A stretch of 64,000 bases of DNA, taken from the NCBI GenBank assembly GCA_037447655.1, contig JBBHKE010002598.1, positions 1-64,000 of the forward strand. Direction: 5' to 3'. The DNA is from Zygnema cylindricum. Its lineage: Eukaryota; Streptophyta; Zygnematophyceae; Zygnematales; Zygnemataceae. Within the stretch, counting starts at the first letter, position 1; every line of letters begins with the position of its first letter. Shown here one piece after another: positions 1 through 10,880 of this stretch. The position numbers and the translations under genes are program-made. A model generated the notes under the pieces. The model searched no databases and was not told the DNA's origin. It worked only from the letters and a program-made list of their open reading frames with translations.

Positions 1-2
1 AT

Positions 3-215
3 ATTGAGGTTAATGTCGATTTTCTTATTAAAGTTTCTGAATTTAGTGACGTCACTAACAATATCACTGATGCTGTTGATGACGTCAGCAGTAGGAGCTG
101 CAGTAGTGATGATTGTACAGATTTACATAAAGCTGGCGAAGATGATGAAAAAGAAAAAAACGAAAATAATAATGATGGCAATGTTATAAACGAATCACCG
201 CACAAAAACTGTTGA
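3..215 (+). CDS. C-terminal fragment of a gene entering from the left edge
   Basis: An open frame runs from the window edge (frame starting at base 3) to a TGA at 213-215, giving about 70 residues with no start codon in view. The segment is strongly acidic and hydrophilic: paired Asp residues around D-A-V-D-D, a Ser/Cys cluster, then a charged Glu/Asp/Lys/Asn tail. The other frames of this stretch read as improbable Met/Leu-rich peptides. This is best read as the last exon, or end of the last exon, of a gene whose body lies to the left. No domain is recognisable and no function is offered. The call rests on composition and an open frame alone. Confidence 0.4.
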   Translation: MEVNVDFLIKVSEFSDVTNNITDAVDDVSSRSCSSDDCTDLHKAGEDDEKEKNENNNDGNVINESPHKNC

Positions 216-709
216 AAACACATGCAGAAGTTCGAATTCACTGCAAAACTTGAGATTTCAGCCATGACTGATTCGTCTGCCAGAATTTGAAGCAAACCGA
301 GTCGAACAGTTACACTCCATATGCTCTTCGGTGACAGTGACAATGAATTAAACTTTGTCAATTAATTAGGGTTGCAGGGAGCAGCAAGCAGTGAACTCTT
401 TTCCTCAAGGACAGCAAAGGACTCGTTCGCAACCTCGTGACCGAAAAGATGTGACGCGTGACAGAAGTGACAGGCTGGCACGTGGCAAAATTGAAAGACT
501 GACACGTCGCATAAGCACAGGGTGAAAAATGGCGCCTGTTGATAGGAAGGACCAATGGCAATTTCCCTCTTCAATTTTTTGCCATGTGACCATTTTCCTT
601 TTTTGTACGAAAAATACGTTATCGTACATATTTCGTACGTATTAGATACGTAGAAATCACAAATGCGGACTTCAGAACCGAACAGTAAAAATTGTCTTCT
701 GGGCAGAAT
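216..709. other. Non-coding interval after the left-edge gene
   Basis: No credible coding frame. The segment probably begins with the 3' UTR of the left-edge gene. Around 605-655 there is a run of short ACGTA-type palindromes (TACGTA, CGTACG). Nothing else is supportable. Confidence 0.4.
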
Positions 710-2341
710 CTTAGGGTATGTCCCCATGTGCATAAGGGTGCGTCTCCATGTACTTGAAACTTAGAGAATTTACTTTGTTTTTTAGCGCAAATCCGGCGGA
801 CCCGGATTTCGGGTGTCCCTATGTGTACCAAACGAAGTTGTCACTTAAGGGCGTGACGATTGTATACGTCGACAATACCCCATGACGGCTGTCGACAGTG
901 TATCTGTGATGACGCACGTTATTTTTGGTAACTGCTTGTGACGTCGCATGACTTTTCGTGACATTGTAGACGTACCGCCATGTTATTTTTTGTAACTGCT
1001 TGTGACGTCGCATGACTTTTCGTGACATTTTAGACGTACCGCCATCCAGCCTGTGTCGTTTCACGGTTGAAGAAGATGCACTTTGCCTTTGCGTCTCTTG
1101 TCCCCTCGACGTGAAATGGCATCGGATCTTGAGACCCCAGGCGAAATAAAATCCGTACCAAGCGCAAACGGACAAATTCAAACAAATTGTGTACTTTGCT
1201 TTGTCGTGCCTGAACGCAAACGGACAAAACATAGCAGATCGTGCACATTTAGTCGTCGCTTGAATTCTTTTTCTTTTTTTTTATTTTTTTAAACGTGCGA
1301 ATACGTGTTTCTATTTGTTTTTCGAAAATTCTTTGTTTTAAAACACATCTTACCTGTGTTTTAAATAAAAGTTTGAAGATGACGTTTTTTGGCGTGGCCG
1401 TGGGTCGAAGATCACAAAAAGACAACATGTAGTACATCTTAAATTCGATGATGACGCAAAATGTACTTCTCATTTTTTTTTATTTTTTTGTACGGTTGAA
1501 ACTTACACGGTACGGCTCTAAGTTTTACAAGAAAACGACAGAAAAAAACCCTTACTTAGGCACATGGAGACGCACCCCCAAGTAAGGGTTTTTTTCTGTC
1601 GTTTTCTTGTAAAACTTAGCGCCGTACTGCCTAAGCTGCAACCGTACGAAGGAATTGCAAATTTGTAGAGTACAATTTGCGTCATCCTCGAATTTAAGAT
1701 GAATGAAAATTTGTCGTCTTGTGTTTTTCGACCCACTTCCACGACAAAAAACGTCATCTTCAACCTTACGTTTAAAACACATGCGCGATATGTTTTAAAA
1801 CTAGGCATTATCCATAAACAAATAGGAACATATATTTGCACGTGTCGTAATTTTCGAAAATTTTAATACGATTTCAAAAGACAAAGAAAGGTACAAAATT
1901 CCGTATGTTTTGTCCGTTTGCGTTCTAATACGACGAAGAAAAGTACACAGTTTGTTTGGTTTTGTCCGTTTTCGTCCAGTACGGATTTTTTTTTTGCAGG
2001 GGTCTTCAAATCCGATGCCATTTCACGTCGACCGGATAAGAGACGCAAAGGCAAAACGCCTCATCTTCAACCGTGAAACGGCACAGGCTGGAAGGCGGTA
2101 CGTCTACAATGTCACGGTAAATCATGCGACGTCACAAGCAGTTCCAAAAAATAACGTGCAACCATAGATTGTAGACGTTAACAACCGTCACAGGTATTGT
2201 CGACGTATACAATCGTCACAAGCGTAAGTTACGATTTCGTCCTTACAAACATAGGGACACTTGAAAACCGGGTCCGGCGGATCCGCGCTAAAATACAAAG
2301 TAAGTTCGCTAAGTTACAAGTACATGGGGACATACCCTAAG
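710..2341. mobile_element. Foldback-type element with long terminal inverted repeats
   Basis: The outer ends are inverted copies: CTTAGGGTATGTCCCCATGT at 710-729 and its reverse complement ending at 2341. Complementarity continues inward, for example the ATCCGGCGGACCCGG-type segment near 795 against 2270, and the GTGACGTCGCATGA segments near 940-1010 against 2105-2150. The centre (about 1518-1619) is a near-perfect palindrome around AAACCCTTACTTAGG. The left arm contains a direct tandem repeat of about 59 bp (927-1043). The open frames inside are shadows of the inverted repeat and no transposase is visible, so this is a non-autonomous foldback or MULE-like DNA element. Its family cannot be assigned by eye. 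Confidence 0.7.
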
Positions 2342-2977
2342 AAACATCTTGTCGTTATTTAGGGGAAACATGTCAGAAAATCCAAATTCGTATGTGTGAC
2401 AAGCTGACAGCCTCCCGCTCGGGCCACTGAAATTTTAAGAAATCTCGTTTTGGATTTTATCAAAGTACTTGATACGTAACCCCAGCAGTCAGATCTAGAT
2501 GAGGCACATTCGCATGAATCAGATTAGAGGATCTCGACCATTTAAAAGCTTTTTTTGAGAAATTTGAGATCTCGATCAAACCATCTCGGGGCATGATCTA
2601 GCAGGCTATCAGGCGTACAAATCCGATCCATTTCCGTACATCTAAAAACTGTACCACATTGCATGATTCTCGGCCTTCGAATTTGGCTATTTGCGCACAC
2701 GCGGACCGGCTGCCCTATATCGAACACATTTCCCTCTGTACTCACTATGCATATCGGCGAACTGGCAATCTCTTGAATTTGGTGCACCACGTTTGGCAAC
2801 CAAGGGACCGACTATGTTCAAGGAAGTAAAATAATAAAATATACTTTAAAAGCACTTAATGGGTTTCATCACATGTAGTTTGGTTTTACATAGTCATAGC
2901 ATCCAAGAGGACTCCATATTTTCCCATGTAGGGTGGAAAATAATCAGACATGCTTTTGAACTCCACCAACGGTATAG
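2342..2977. other. Intergenic, nothing clearly recognisable
   Basis: One antisense frame (2799-2542) is open for 85 codons but matches no family I recognise and has no splice or start context. The rest is AT-rich without obvious structure. Confidence 0.3.
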
Positions 2978-3189
2978 TACACCGTGTATCGCTATTGGTG
3001 TTAATCATTTTTCCGCCACTTAAAACACCATTTCTTTGTACACACTTGTCCGATTTTCAATTTGAGGCCGCCATTTGGAAGCTTAAAACCTCACCTTTCA
3101 ATTGCAACCGTCAGATCCACAATGTGTACTAGAAAAAGATGTTTTGGGAGACTAAAAAAATATTAACACTAACAACGATTCACGTTGTA
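2978..3189. mobile_element. MITE copy 1
   Basis: TIRs TACACCGTGTATCGCTATT at the left and its partner AACAACGATTCACGTTGTA at the right bound a 212-bp unit with no coding capacity. It belongs to the subfamily whose interior carries a GTACACACTTGTCCGATTTT-like stretch, shared with the copies at 5149 and 30522. Confidence 0.75.
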
Positions 3190-3764
3190 GTGTTGCAATC
3201 AACTCCAAGTTTTCGCGAAACTGGGTGGCAAAAAGTACACTGTCTATCGCTTTTATTGTACGAATATACTAGTGTTAATGCGAAATTAGAATGTACATTA
3301 CTACTTTAGTTAAGAGAGACATGGCGTTTTGTAGTCCACTCCCCCGAAAAAGACTGGATCCACTGCAGTGAATTAAGGAACAAACATGTACACATTAAAA
3401 AAAGTGGATCGAGGAGGGTGGATTTAAATACAACTTCACAATCATCATCATCAAACAAGATCTAACAAATGCATTTCCAATATGGCTTTGTATCGGTTGT
3501 ATATCTCCTATGTTGTCTAGAATCCTTGTACCTATGGATCACATATTTCAAGTTTTGACGTGCTCTTCTCCAACTAATTAAAAACGACATGTTGGCAATT
3601 GCCCGACAACTTCATTGGCCATCATTACAAGGTTTAGCGAATTATTAATGATAACACTTCATGACAAGTAACTACACTAAATTGTGTTTTGACATGTAGC
3701 TCATTATGGGCCAAGTACCTACATAGAGTTACTATCACTTATGTTTCTGATAGTGTTGGGTATC

Positions 3765-4553
3765 GAGGACCATTTGCCGAGTTTCGATATATATCGAATT
3801 TCAGGTACCCGATAATCAATATATTGCTTCGATATATCGAAAATCAAATTATCGCGATATATCGCTGATATATCACCGATATATCGTATCGTCAACATAT
3901 CGAGGCATAATGAATTTTTTCACAGGTCTCCAAAGTCACGTGCCTTTGAACAAGGTGACCGTAAGATCTTTACCGAAAAGAAGTACAGTTTTTTCTTGAA
4001 AGTCAGCAGAGTGAAGGAGATCTCTAAGGTACATTGACGCAATACACTTGTGAAGTGCACGAATAGGCAAGTACGGATTTCCATACTAAAATGGTCGATT
4101 TCAAATCTTTGACGATTTTACAGATTTGATCATCAACTTACAAGAAACCACTCAAATTAAAATATGTATGTAAAAACTTGTTTAAAGACGATACGCGATG
4201 TCACCGAGGCCTCTGTAATACAAATTTTTTTGTTGTCCGTACTATTACAAAGACCTCTTAATGCAACCATACCCCAAATAAGTAACGATATGAATTACAG
4301 TATTAGTACTTTTTTGTCGGTTACATTTTGCGGCGTCTACCTTTAAGTCACGAAACGCAAATCACGTCGCACGTCCCATATCAGAAAATTTGTCTTTATC
4401 GCTAAAATAACATATTATATAAAATATTAAATTTATAAAATACTATATATCGCGATAATTATGTTGGTCTCTGTACGATATATCGAGAACTTTGCTCGAT
4501 CGATATTCGATACATCCTATATCAAATTTATCGCGATATGAAATTACCCAATA
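3765..4553. mobile_element. Palindrome-rich element with CGATATATCG motifs at both ends
   Basis: The left part (3765-3905) is crowded with ATATATCG/CGATATAT palindromes. The right part (4440-4553) repeats the same words in inverted order. The edges read GGGTATCGAGG at the left and a degenerate inverted partner ending ATTACCCAATACCC at the right. A smaller element with similar words lies in a CPI1 intron at 25657-25966. It looks like a non-autonomous TIR element, and the boundaries are approximate. Confidence 0.45.
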
Positions 4554-4683
4554 CCCATGCCTTGATTTTCCTTTTTGTTTATTCTCTTCTCATGTGGTTC
4601 TTTCAGTTTTAGAAATGCTACTTCATTTTGTTCCTACGGACTCAGATGGTTTACCATCGCGCTTTTTAATAAAGTCGCCCCAC

Positions 4684-4686
<3 letters not shown>

Positions 4687-4722
<36 letters not shown>
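4687..4722. repeat. TA dinucleotide microsatellite
   Basis: Uninterrupted run of about 18 TA units. Confidence 0.95.
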
Positions 4723-4728
<6 letters not shown>

Positions 4729-5148
4729 GCATGCACATATGATCATATATCTAGTTTTGGCAAAAAATGAATACTAACATGAAGCAATGGCTTTCACAGA
4801 ACATGGGTCATTACATGCCCTTATTTCCTGAACAGGTTTTCATCAATTTATGGGTCATTTTAGAACAGATTGGCATATCTCAGGTTGCCCTCATTATAGA
4901 ATTCAATTCATAAAAGGTTGTAGTACCCCAGGTTGACGTCATTAACAGGAATCGCATACAAATGCAGTAAAGATTTCAGTCTCGAAACAGGGCTGAGTTT
5001 TCTTTTAAATCAGATACCAAGTTCTTGCCATTGTAGGACAAATCCAGTAATTATAAGTCTCAAAATGTAAATTACCTTCCAAGTTTGTCCAAATTTATCT
5101 TACCGGAGATTTTGGGCGTTATTGAAAAAAAAGACACTGTGATTAAAA

Positions 5149-5371
5149 TACACAGTGTATCGCTATTTGTGTTAATGTTTATTTTTAAACTGAAAACATC
5201 TTCGCTCCGTGCACACTTGTCAGATTGTTAACTCATCAACTGCAATTGAAAGTTGAGACTCTCACCTTTTGATTGGCGGTCTCAAGTAAAAAATCGGACA
5301 TGTGTGCAGGAAGAAAAAATGTTTGAAGTGGCAAAAAAAACATTGACACTATAAATAGCGATACAATGGTA
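5149..5371. mobile_element. MITE copy 2
   Basis: Left end TACACAGTGTATCGCTATTT, right end AATAGCGATACAATGGTATA. The interior shares the GATTGGCGGT and CGGACATGTGTGCAG words of the copy-1 subfamily. Confidence 0.7.
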
Positions 5372-5778
5372 TAACCTTCCCACAAATGATAGGAGGTCAC
5401 CCGACCCCCCAAAAGTTATCGTTTCCTAATGTAACAAAAGTTTTGTGAATACATTGTACTCAGTAGCCAGACAGAGTACGAACGTTTTCAGAACTGCTTG
5501 AATACCTTCCTCTCTTTTCGCTTTCATATTTTGGTTTTTTTTTTTGTCTCCTTTTTCTTTTGTTTTCGTTTCTTTCATTTCTTTGTTATGGTTCCAATTT
5601 GCTTGCCTTTATAAAAACGGAAAAAGGATATACAGACAGGAAACAAGAGGATAAAAAAAACAAATAAGACTTTTCTTCAGTTTGGTTGAGAAACAAAATT
5701 TGTGCACTTTTGCTCACATAAACAAAAAAATAAAAGGAAGAAATTAGGCACTCAACACCTAGAATTAAGGAAAACTCA

Positions 5779-8700
5779 CTATGTGACCGTCCATAACTGC
5801 ACAAAAGAGGTATCAGTATATCCTGATTTATAAGAACATGTACGATTTGAAGCCCTAAGGAAACCTCCAATCGCCATGGCATCAAAATCGGTCAAAATAT
5901 AAGCTCTTCTACTGGCCAAAGCCCGAACTCCCCATAATGTTGCAGGTCCTTCAATACGAACCTGCAAGAATATGAATATGAATTTCAGGAAATTATGGCA
6001 CTGATCTCATGTCGGTGTAATACTTAGTCTAGAACGACTAATAGTGTGGATGGTAAACGGGTAGATGGACTTATAGTATGGACGGAGAACAGGTAGATGG
6101 ATTAGTGGTATGGATGGAAAATGAATAGGTAGACTAATAGTGTGGATGGAAACAGGTAAGGTTAAAGCTAAACCATAGATGCAAAAGGATGGGCCTTCGT
6201 GGCTGTTTTTTGTCCACACAATTAAAATTCCAGCTACACTACGCAGCCCATCACTATAAGAGTTAGTGAATTACTAGCGTTGACACTTCATTCGAATAAG
6301 CTACCAAGATTTAAATTCTGCCACATGGCTTTTTTTTTGGCCACTTAAACAAAATAGTTTATTACCACTAGTTTCTGATTTTGGTTCAGAAAAACACATA
6401 TCTATTAGATTGGTTAACTCTAATAGCGATAGGCAGAGTAGTTACATGTGGATGCCTAATTGGTGCCTGAAAACATTGTGTATAGACTAACTGTGACATC
6501 TAAGAGGTGGACTAGCACTTACTAATCTTGCCCTTCTTTTCAGCCTGAATAAGAGCCATCCATTCATCACCAAAACCACCTTTTAATTGTTCACAATTTA
6601 ACATTTCCCAAAGAACAACGAAGCCTTGAAAACCCACCTTGAATCGCCCACCACCTGTTGAACGCTCCTCAACATCCTCGACTTTTGCTGATAATGCGTA
6701 TCCCTCCGATGTGAAAACTTTTAGAATTTTTTGCACACCATCCACAATCTGCTCAACATGGACACTTAAGAATGGCACTGAGTTCAAGGGGTTGAAAAAG
6801 TAGAATGAAGGTCAGTTGTTCATGGAGGTTAGTGACAGATACCGCTTTCTCGAGAGACAAGTAGACTTGGTATGACATCACATACATCTCTAGAAATCCA
6901 GGGATTGACATTAGAACTGCAATATGAAAATCTTCTTACACAAGTAAAAGGTGCTGTTGTTGCACAAGGAGGAGGTGCATTAAATATTCTCTCTTCAAAG
7001 CCCTCTAGGAGACCTTGATATATTATATCCCCAACACGCTCCTTAAAAGCTGCAGGAAGATCGGCGTTGTCCTTTAACCGTTCATCTCGACGAATGGTTT
7101 GGACTTCACCGTACGCCCCCTGTCTCTCCTGCAAAAAGACCAGAAAAACGGAAAAGGTTTAATAAGTAACAAATTACAAGTCAGGATGCACTAGGGATGA
7201 GTGGCTACGAGCACTTATGAAAAATTTGGGGATATTGTGAGATCAATGAGAATCTTGATCCGCTTGGACAAAAATACACAATTCACTCTGTTGCTATGTG
7301 TTATAGAGGGCCAACAAGCCATCTTGATCAATGGAAACTTCATAAAATTGGCAATGTCATCAACTCGTTACTAAAAAAAACAGTGAAACTTAATGCCTCA
7401 GTTTAACGTAAATATTTGACACTATAGGCAACAAATGTCCTGGCATGACTTCCTTGGGAAATAAAGAAACAAGTTATTTTGATATGACATTTTTTTTCTA
7501 TCATTCAAACTCAAAAACCAATTTTCGTTCAGAACAACAGACCTGAAAAACATTTTCTCCGGTACGCATGGCGTTCGAAATTGTTGCATATTGTGCAAAA
7601 CTTATGAAGTCAAAGTAGAGCTGCGATGGCATTGCCATATACCCCACCCCCCTTTTCCCCCATCCAAGACTGAACCTTCAGAAATCTTCTCGTGGAAAAC
7701 ACCAGATAGGGTAAGATCATCAGCTTCAATGATTTTACAAAACTTTTGCAAACTTCATAGTAAACAAAGTAAACGTGCGTTTCTAGTTAACCTTGAACCA
7801 AATGCTTATTCAACAGCATAGTTGACTAATGTTACATTTTTAGTGAAACAATTTGTAGACAATACATGCACATCACATAACCACGCCCATCGCTAATAGA
7901 GTCACATCATTCGAATTAATTACATTAATTAACTAATGATTTGAAACGTGGCTCGTTATGGCCACTTAACCACATAGTGTTATTAACACTAGATTATGAT
8001 TTTGGGTCAAAAAAACACTCACTCGAATTAGAGTGATTAACTTTAATAGTGATGGGCAGTGTACCACTTGTTTGCTAGATTAAGATGCAACTTGACTTGC
8101 TCCCTAGATCACTGATTTCATAATCGGCCTTTCCTAAAAACACTTCAAGGTATTAAAATCACATTCAAGTTTGACAGTGTCTTGCAATCAGAAAATTCAA
8201 TAATGCAAGTAGGTAGGAAAATGGATATTAAGGAAATAGACTACCGAGAAAGACGAAGGCATCTCTCAAGAGCTTCAAAACTATTCAAATTACACCATGC
8301 CAGAATTTGAAACATGCCAGCCCCCCCAGAAAATGGAGTCAAGCTGTACCGGATCTGTGAGTTCACCGGTTTTGATTTTCAAGGGAGCATACTGCAGTGT
8401 ATACGATTCCACCTCACTTTGACGGAGTTTCCAGAACTGCGAATCATTGTCAAATCATCAAATCATTGTTGATCTAATGCAAAAAGAAACTCAAAGGTGC
8501 CTTCCTTCTTTTGAGCCAAGCATTGATTTATCACTGTAATGTCATACTCATCCACAAGAGCGAATTCTTTTGAGCCAAACATTGATTTATCACTGTTATG
8601 TCATACTCATCCACAAGAGCAAACCGATTTGGGCACAATAAAATATGAAAAAAGCAGTATATTAAACAAATTGTACATTAAACAAATTGATTTTGGCTTG

Positions 8701-9691
8701 AAACCGTTAAAAAGAAAAATAAAGAATGGCTTTACGATTTGCAAAAATAAATAAAAGTTTTTCTCTCTCTATCGTCAACTGGAGGGAATATGTTATATAT
8801 GCTCTTTAGCAATTAGGAATAATAGACTGATTTATTGATCACTCAACAAAACAACAGAGAAAATTCGTTGAAAGAAAAACAATTCAGTCCAGTATTCCTT
8901 ATTGCTAAAGAGCATATATGACATATTCCCTCCAGTTGACGATAGAGAGAGAAAAAAAATCATTTATATGGCCATACATTGTATGACCGTGACGAGACAA
9001 GAAGCACAAAGTGAAGTAACCTATGCATGGAAGAGTAACATAGTCAACCTGATTGTAAACATCGGACACACTGAAATATCAGAGCAACCATTCTCCAAAT
9101 AAAGAACAAAAAAATTGCTGAGGTTTTCAATTAAATGCAAACCTTTGCTTGAAATTTGTCCATTGCAATAAAGTCTAAATCATCACATGCTTCATATGAG
9201 GATCTCATTAGGAGAACCGCAAATCGGCGATCAAGTGGTTTCCTTGGAAATTGCACTGGCTCTGGAGGAGAGGCAAGTAAAAATAGGCCTTTTCCTGCCA
9301 TTCCATTCTCATATGTATATTCTGCCTCTTCACCTAAACCGAATAAGGCATTATGTTTCATTTTTCTAGGTGACTGTTTCAACCATAAAGGCCCTCTTCT
9401 CGGCCATTCCGAAGTACTTGCCAATATTGATTTCTCCGTTGAAAATATGTTTCTTGCAAGAGAAGATCGGCTGGATATAGAGAAAGTTGAGACGTAGCTC
9501 ACTTTGTCACATTTATGTTTTCTTTGAGCAAATGCTTTAACAGCAATATGTGACAAATTCAAATGCAAACAATAAGCGTCTAACAAGAGTACATTGAGAG
9601 AGACGCATGATTCGTTTTGATAGTTTTGCAAGCTAGAAAAATTAAGGTTACATTTCCATGTGCATGAGGGAGATGTCGGAAACGAAAACAT
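5779..9691 (-). CDS. Conserved unknown protein, probably plastid-targeted, six exons
   Basis: Six exons on the minus strand join in phase 0 throughout: 9691-9143, 8436-8350, 7620-7543, 7128-6940, 6748-6638 and 5961-5779 (stop). Together they encode about 398 residues. All introns are GT-AG, with good acceptors such as TTCGCAG and TTTTTGCAG. The first about 60 residues are Ser/Asn-rich and could be a transit peptide. The rest is globular. Distinctive words are YEACDDLDFIAMDKFQAK (exon 1), FWKLRQSEVESY (exon 2), LYFDFISFAQYATIS (exon 3), NADLPAAFKERVG (exon 4), EGYALSAKVEDVEE ending GGGRFK (exon 5) and GPATLWGVRALASRRAY (exon 6). These resemble an uncharacterised green-lineage protein family I cannot name. 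The function is unknown. It lies head-to-head with the RPN13 gene, 1.2 kb apart. The start codon and exon-5 acceptor are the least certain points. Confidence 0.72.
6235..6440. mobile_element. MITE copy 3, in intron 5 of the unknown gene
   Basis: Left end contains GCCCATCACTATAAGAGTTA, right end TTAACTCTAATAGCGATAGG followed by CAGAGTA. Degenerate but clearly paired ends. Confidence 0.65.
7878..8063. mobile_element. MITE copy 4, in intron 2 of the unknown gene
   Basis: Left end GCCCATCGCTAATAGAGT (outermost bases eroded), right end AATAGTGATGGGCAGTGTA. The interior contains the GTGGCTCGTTATGG words typical of the family. Confidence 0.65.
8507..8623. repeat. Two-copy tandem duplication, period about 59 bp
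   Basis: The segment TTTTGAGCCAAGCATTGATT and what follows (8507-8563) recurs with a few changes at 8566-8623. It lies in intron 1 of the unknown gene. Confidence 0.85.
8761..8957. repeat. Long hairpin: inverted repeat with about 68-bp arms
   Basis: The left arm (about 8763-8830, containing TCGTCAACTGGAGGGAATAT) is matched almost perfectly by the reverse complement of the right arm (about 8887-8957). A loop of about 55 bp lies between them. The edges are CTCTCT and AGAGAG. It sits in intron 1 of the unknown gene. It could be a small foldback element or a precursor-like RNA hairpin; nothing here separates the two. Confidence 0.8.
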
Positions 9692-10880
9692 GACTACAAG
9701 AATAAAGCTAATATAGCAAATCCAATAAAAAAAGCTGTACAGCTAAAATACAGCAATAGCAGTGAATATCCTCCTTGCTCTTAAGAGAAACTGCCTCAGT
9801 TGCTTTTGCAAGAAAAATACAATATCAATTTAAGAAAAATGCTTAAAAGTCGAAGCACTAAGACTTTCCTTTCTCATCATAAAAAATAAATCAATAACTA
9901 TTGACGGAAAAAACAAGTTACTGTTTTATGCTATCCACTACAAACGCAGCCATGAAAAAATAAACAAATATTCAAGATACATAAAGAGAGGAAAAAATGC
10001 CATGATTTACAGCACTTGCTGTGGTAATCATTTCCTATTTTTCACAATTAGTGCAGCTGCAGAGCATTCACGCAATTTCTTATTTTCCTCAGACATGTTA
10101 TCCACTAGACTGGGAACATCCTGGAGGACGTTGGTACAAACGTCTAGCAAGATGACATACTATTATTCACTGGACAGAGATCGTCCTGGAGGACGTTGGT
10201 ACTATTGTCCAGAGAATCATGACGGACAATAGTACAACCCTTTAAAAAGATCAAGTTTGAAAAGTGAATACGGACACCGTGGCATCGTTCGGAACACGAG
10301 ATCAAATGACAATTCTCTTTTCCACGTCGTTTAATTGTAAGTTAAAAACGTGCGAATATTTCGTGCGGAGTCTGCACATTAAACAAAAATTTCAAATTAT
10401 CCTATTACAGTACAGTACAGTAATGGAAGGCCAGAGCTATTTTCTACTAATATTCGTTACTATTTCCGCCTTACTATATGCAAAATTTAGCGCATACGAA
10501 ATATCCGTACTTTTCAAACATGGTACTTTTAGTTTGCCTGCACTGAAGAAGTCAGTCGCTTCCGCTTTCCTGTCGATTTTGGTGTTAACTCTCTCACGCT
10601 TGCTTATTTTTCCTTACCTTCTTTTTTCCTGAATTTCTCCCGCGGCTACCTCTTGATTTATTCTTCCTCGCTTCCTCTCCGTGCTGCTTTTTAGGAGGAC
10701 ACTTCTTTAAGTTCTTTTTTTTGCAGAAGTTTCATTTGTATCCTTTCAATTGTTATTTTTATTGCTGCACTTTTTTGTATAAAATACCTTTCTGCCATAT
10801 AAGCGCAATCAGTTGCAGGTTTCGCTATTGCCAACATCACCTTGCCTTTGCTGCGTTTTAGGACTCAACTGAAAGAAAAC
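9692..10880. promoter_or_regulatory. Shared upstream region of two divergent genes
   Basis: This interval separates the start of the minus-strand unknown gene from the start of RPN13. It holds a two-copy TCCTGGAGGACGTTGGTAC repeat (near 10120 and 10182) and a short inverted repeat, TACTATTGTCC against GGACAATAGTA (10200-10235). A TATA-like TATAAAA at 10778-10784 lies about 100 bases before the RPN13 ATG. The open frame at 10264-10632 resembles no protein I know and is not called. Confidence 0.5.
10778..10784 (+). promoter_or_regulatory. Candidate TATA box of RPN13
   Basis: TATAAAA about 100 bases upstream of the proposed ATG at 10881, on the correct strand and in a T-rich context. Position and sequence only. 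Confidence 0.4.

Noticed and set aside
2542-2799. 85-codon antisense open frame
   Set aside because: No recognised motif, start context or splice sites; isolated in repeat-rich DNA.
4687-4722. TA run considered as a regulatory TATA cluster
   Set aside because: Simple microsatellite with no adjacent gene.
10264-10632. 122-codon frame between the divergent genes
   Set aside because: Composition is ordinary for AT-rich noncoding DNA, it ends far from any splice signal, and it overlaps the RPN13 promoter region.
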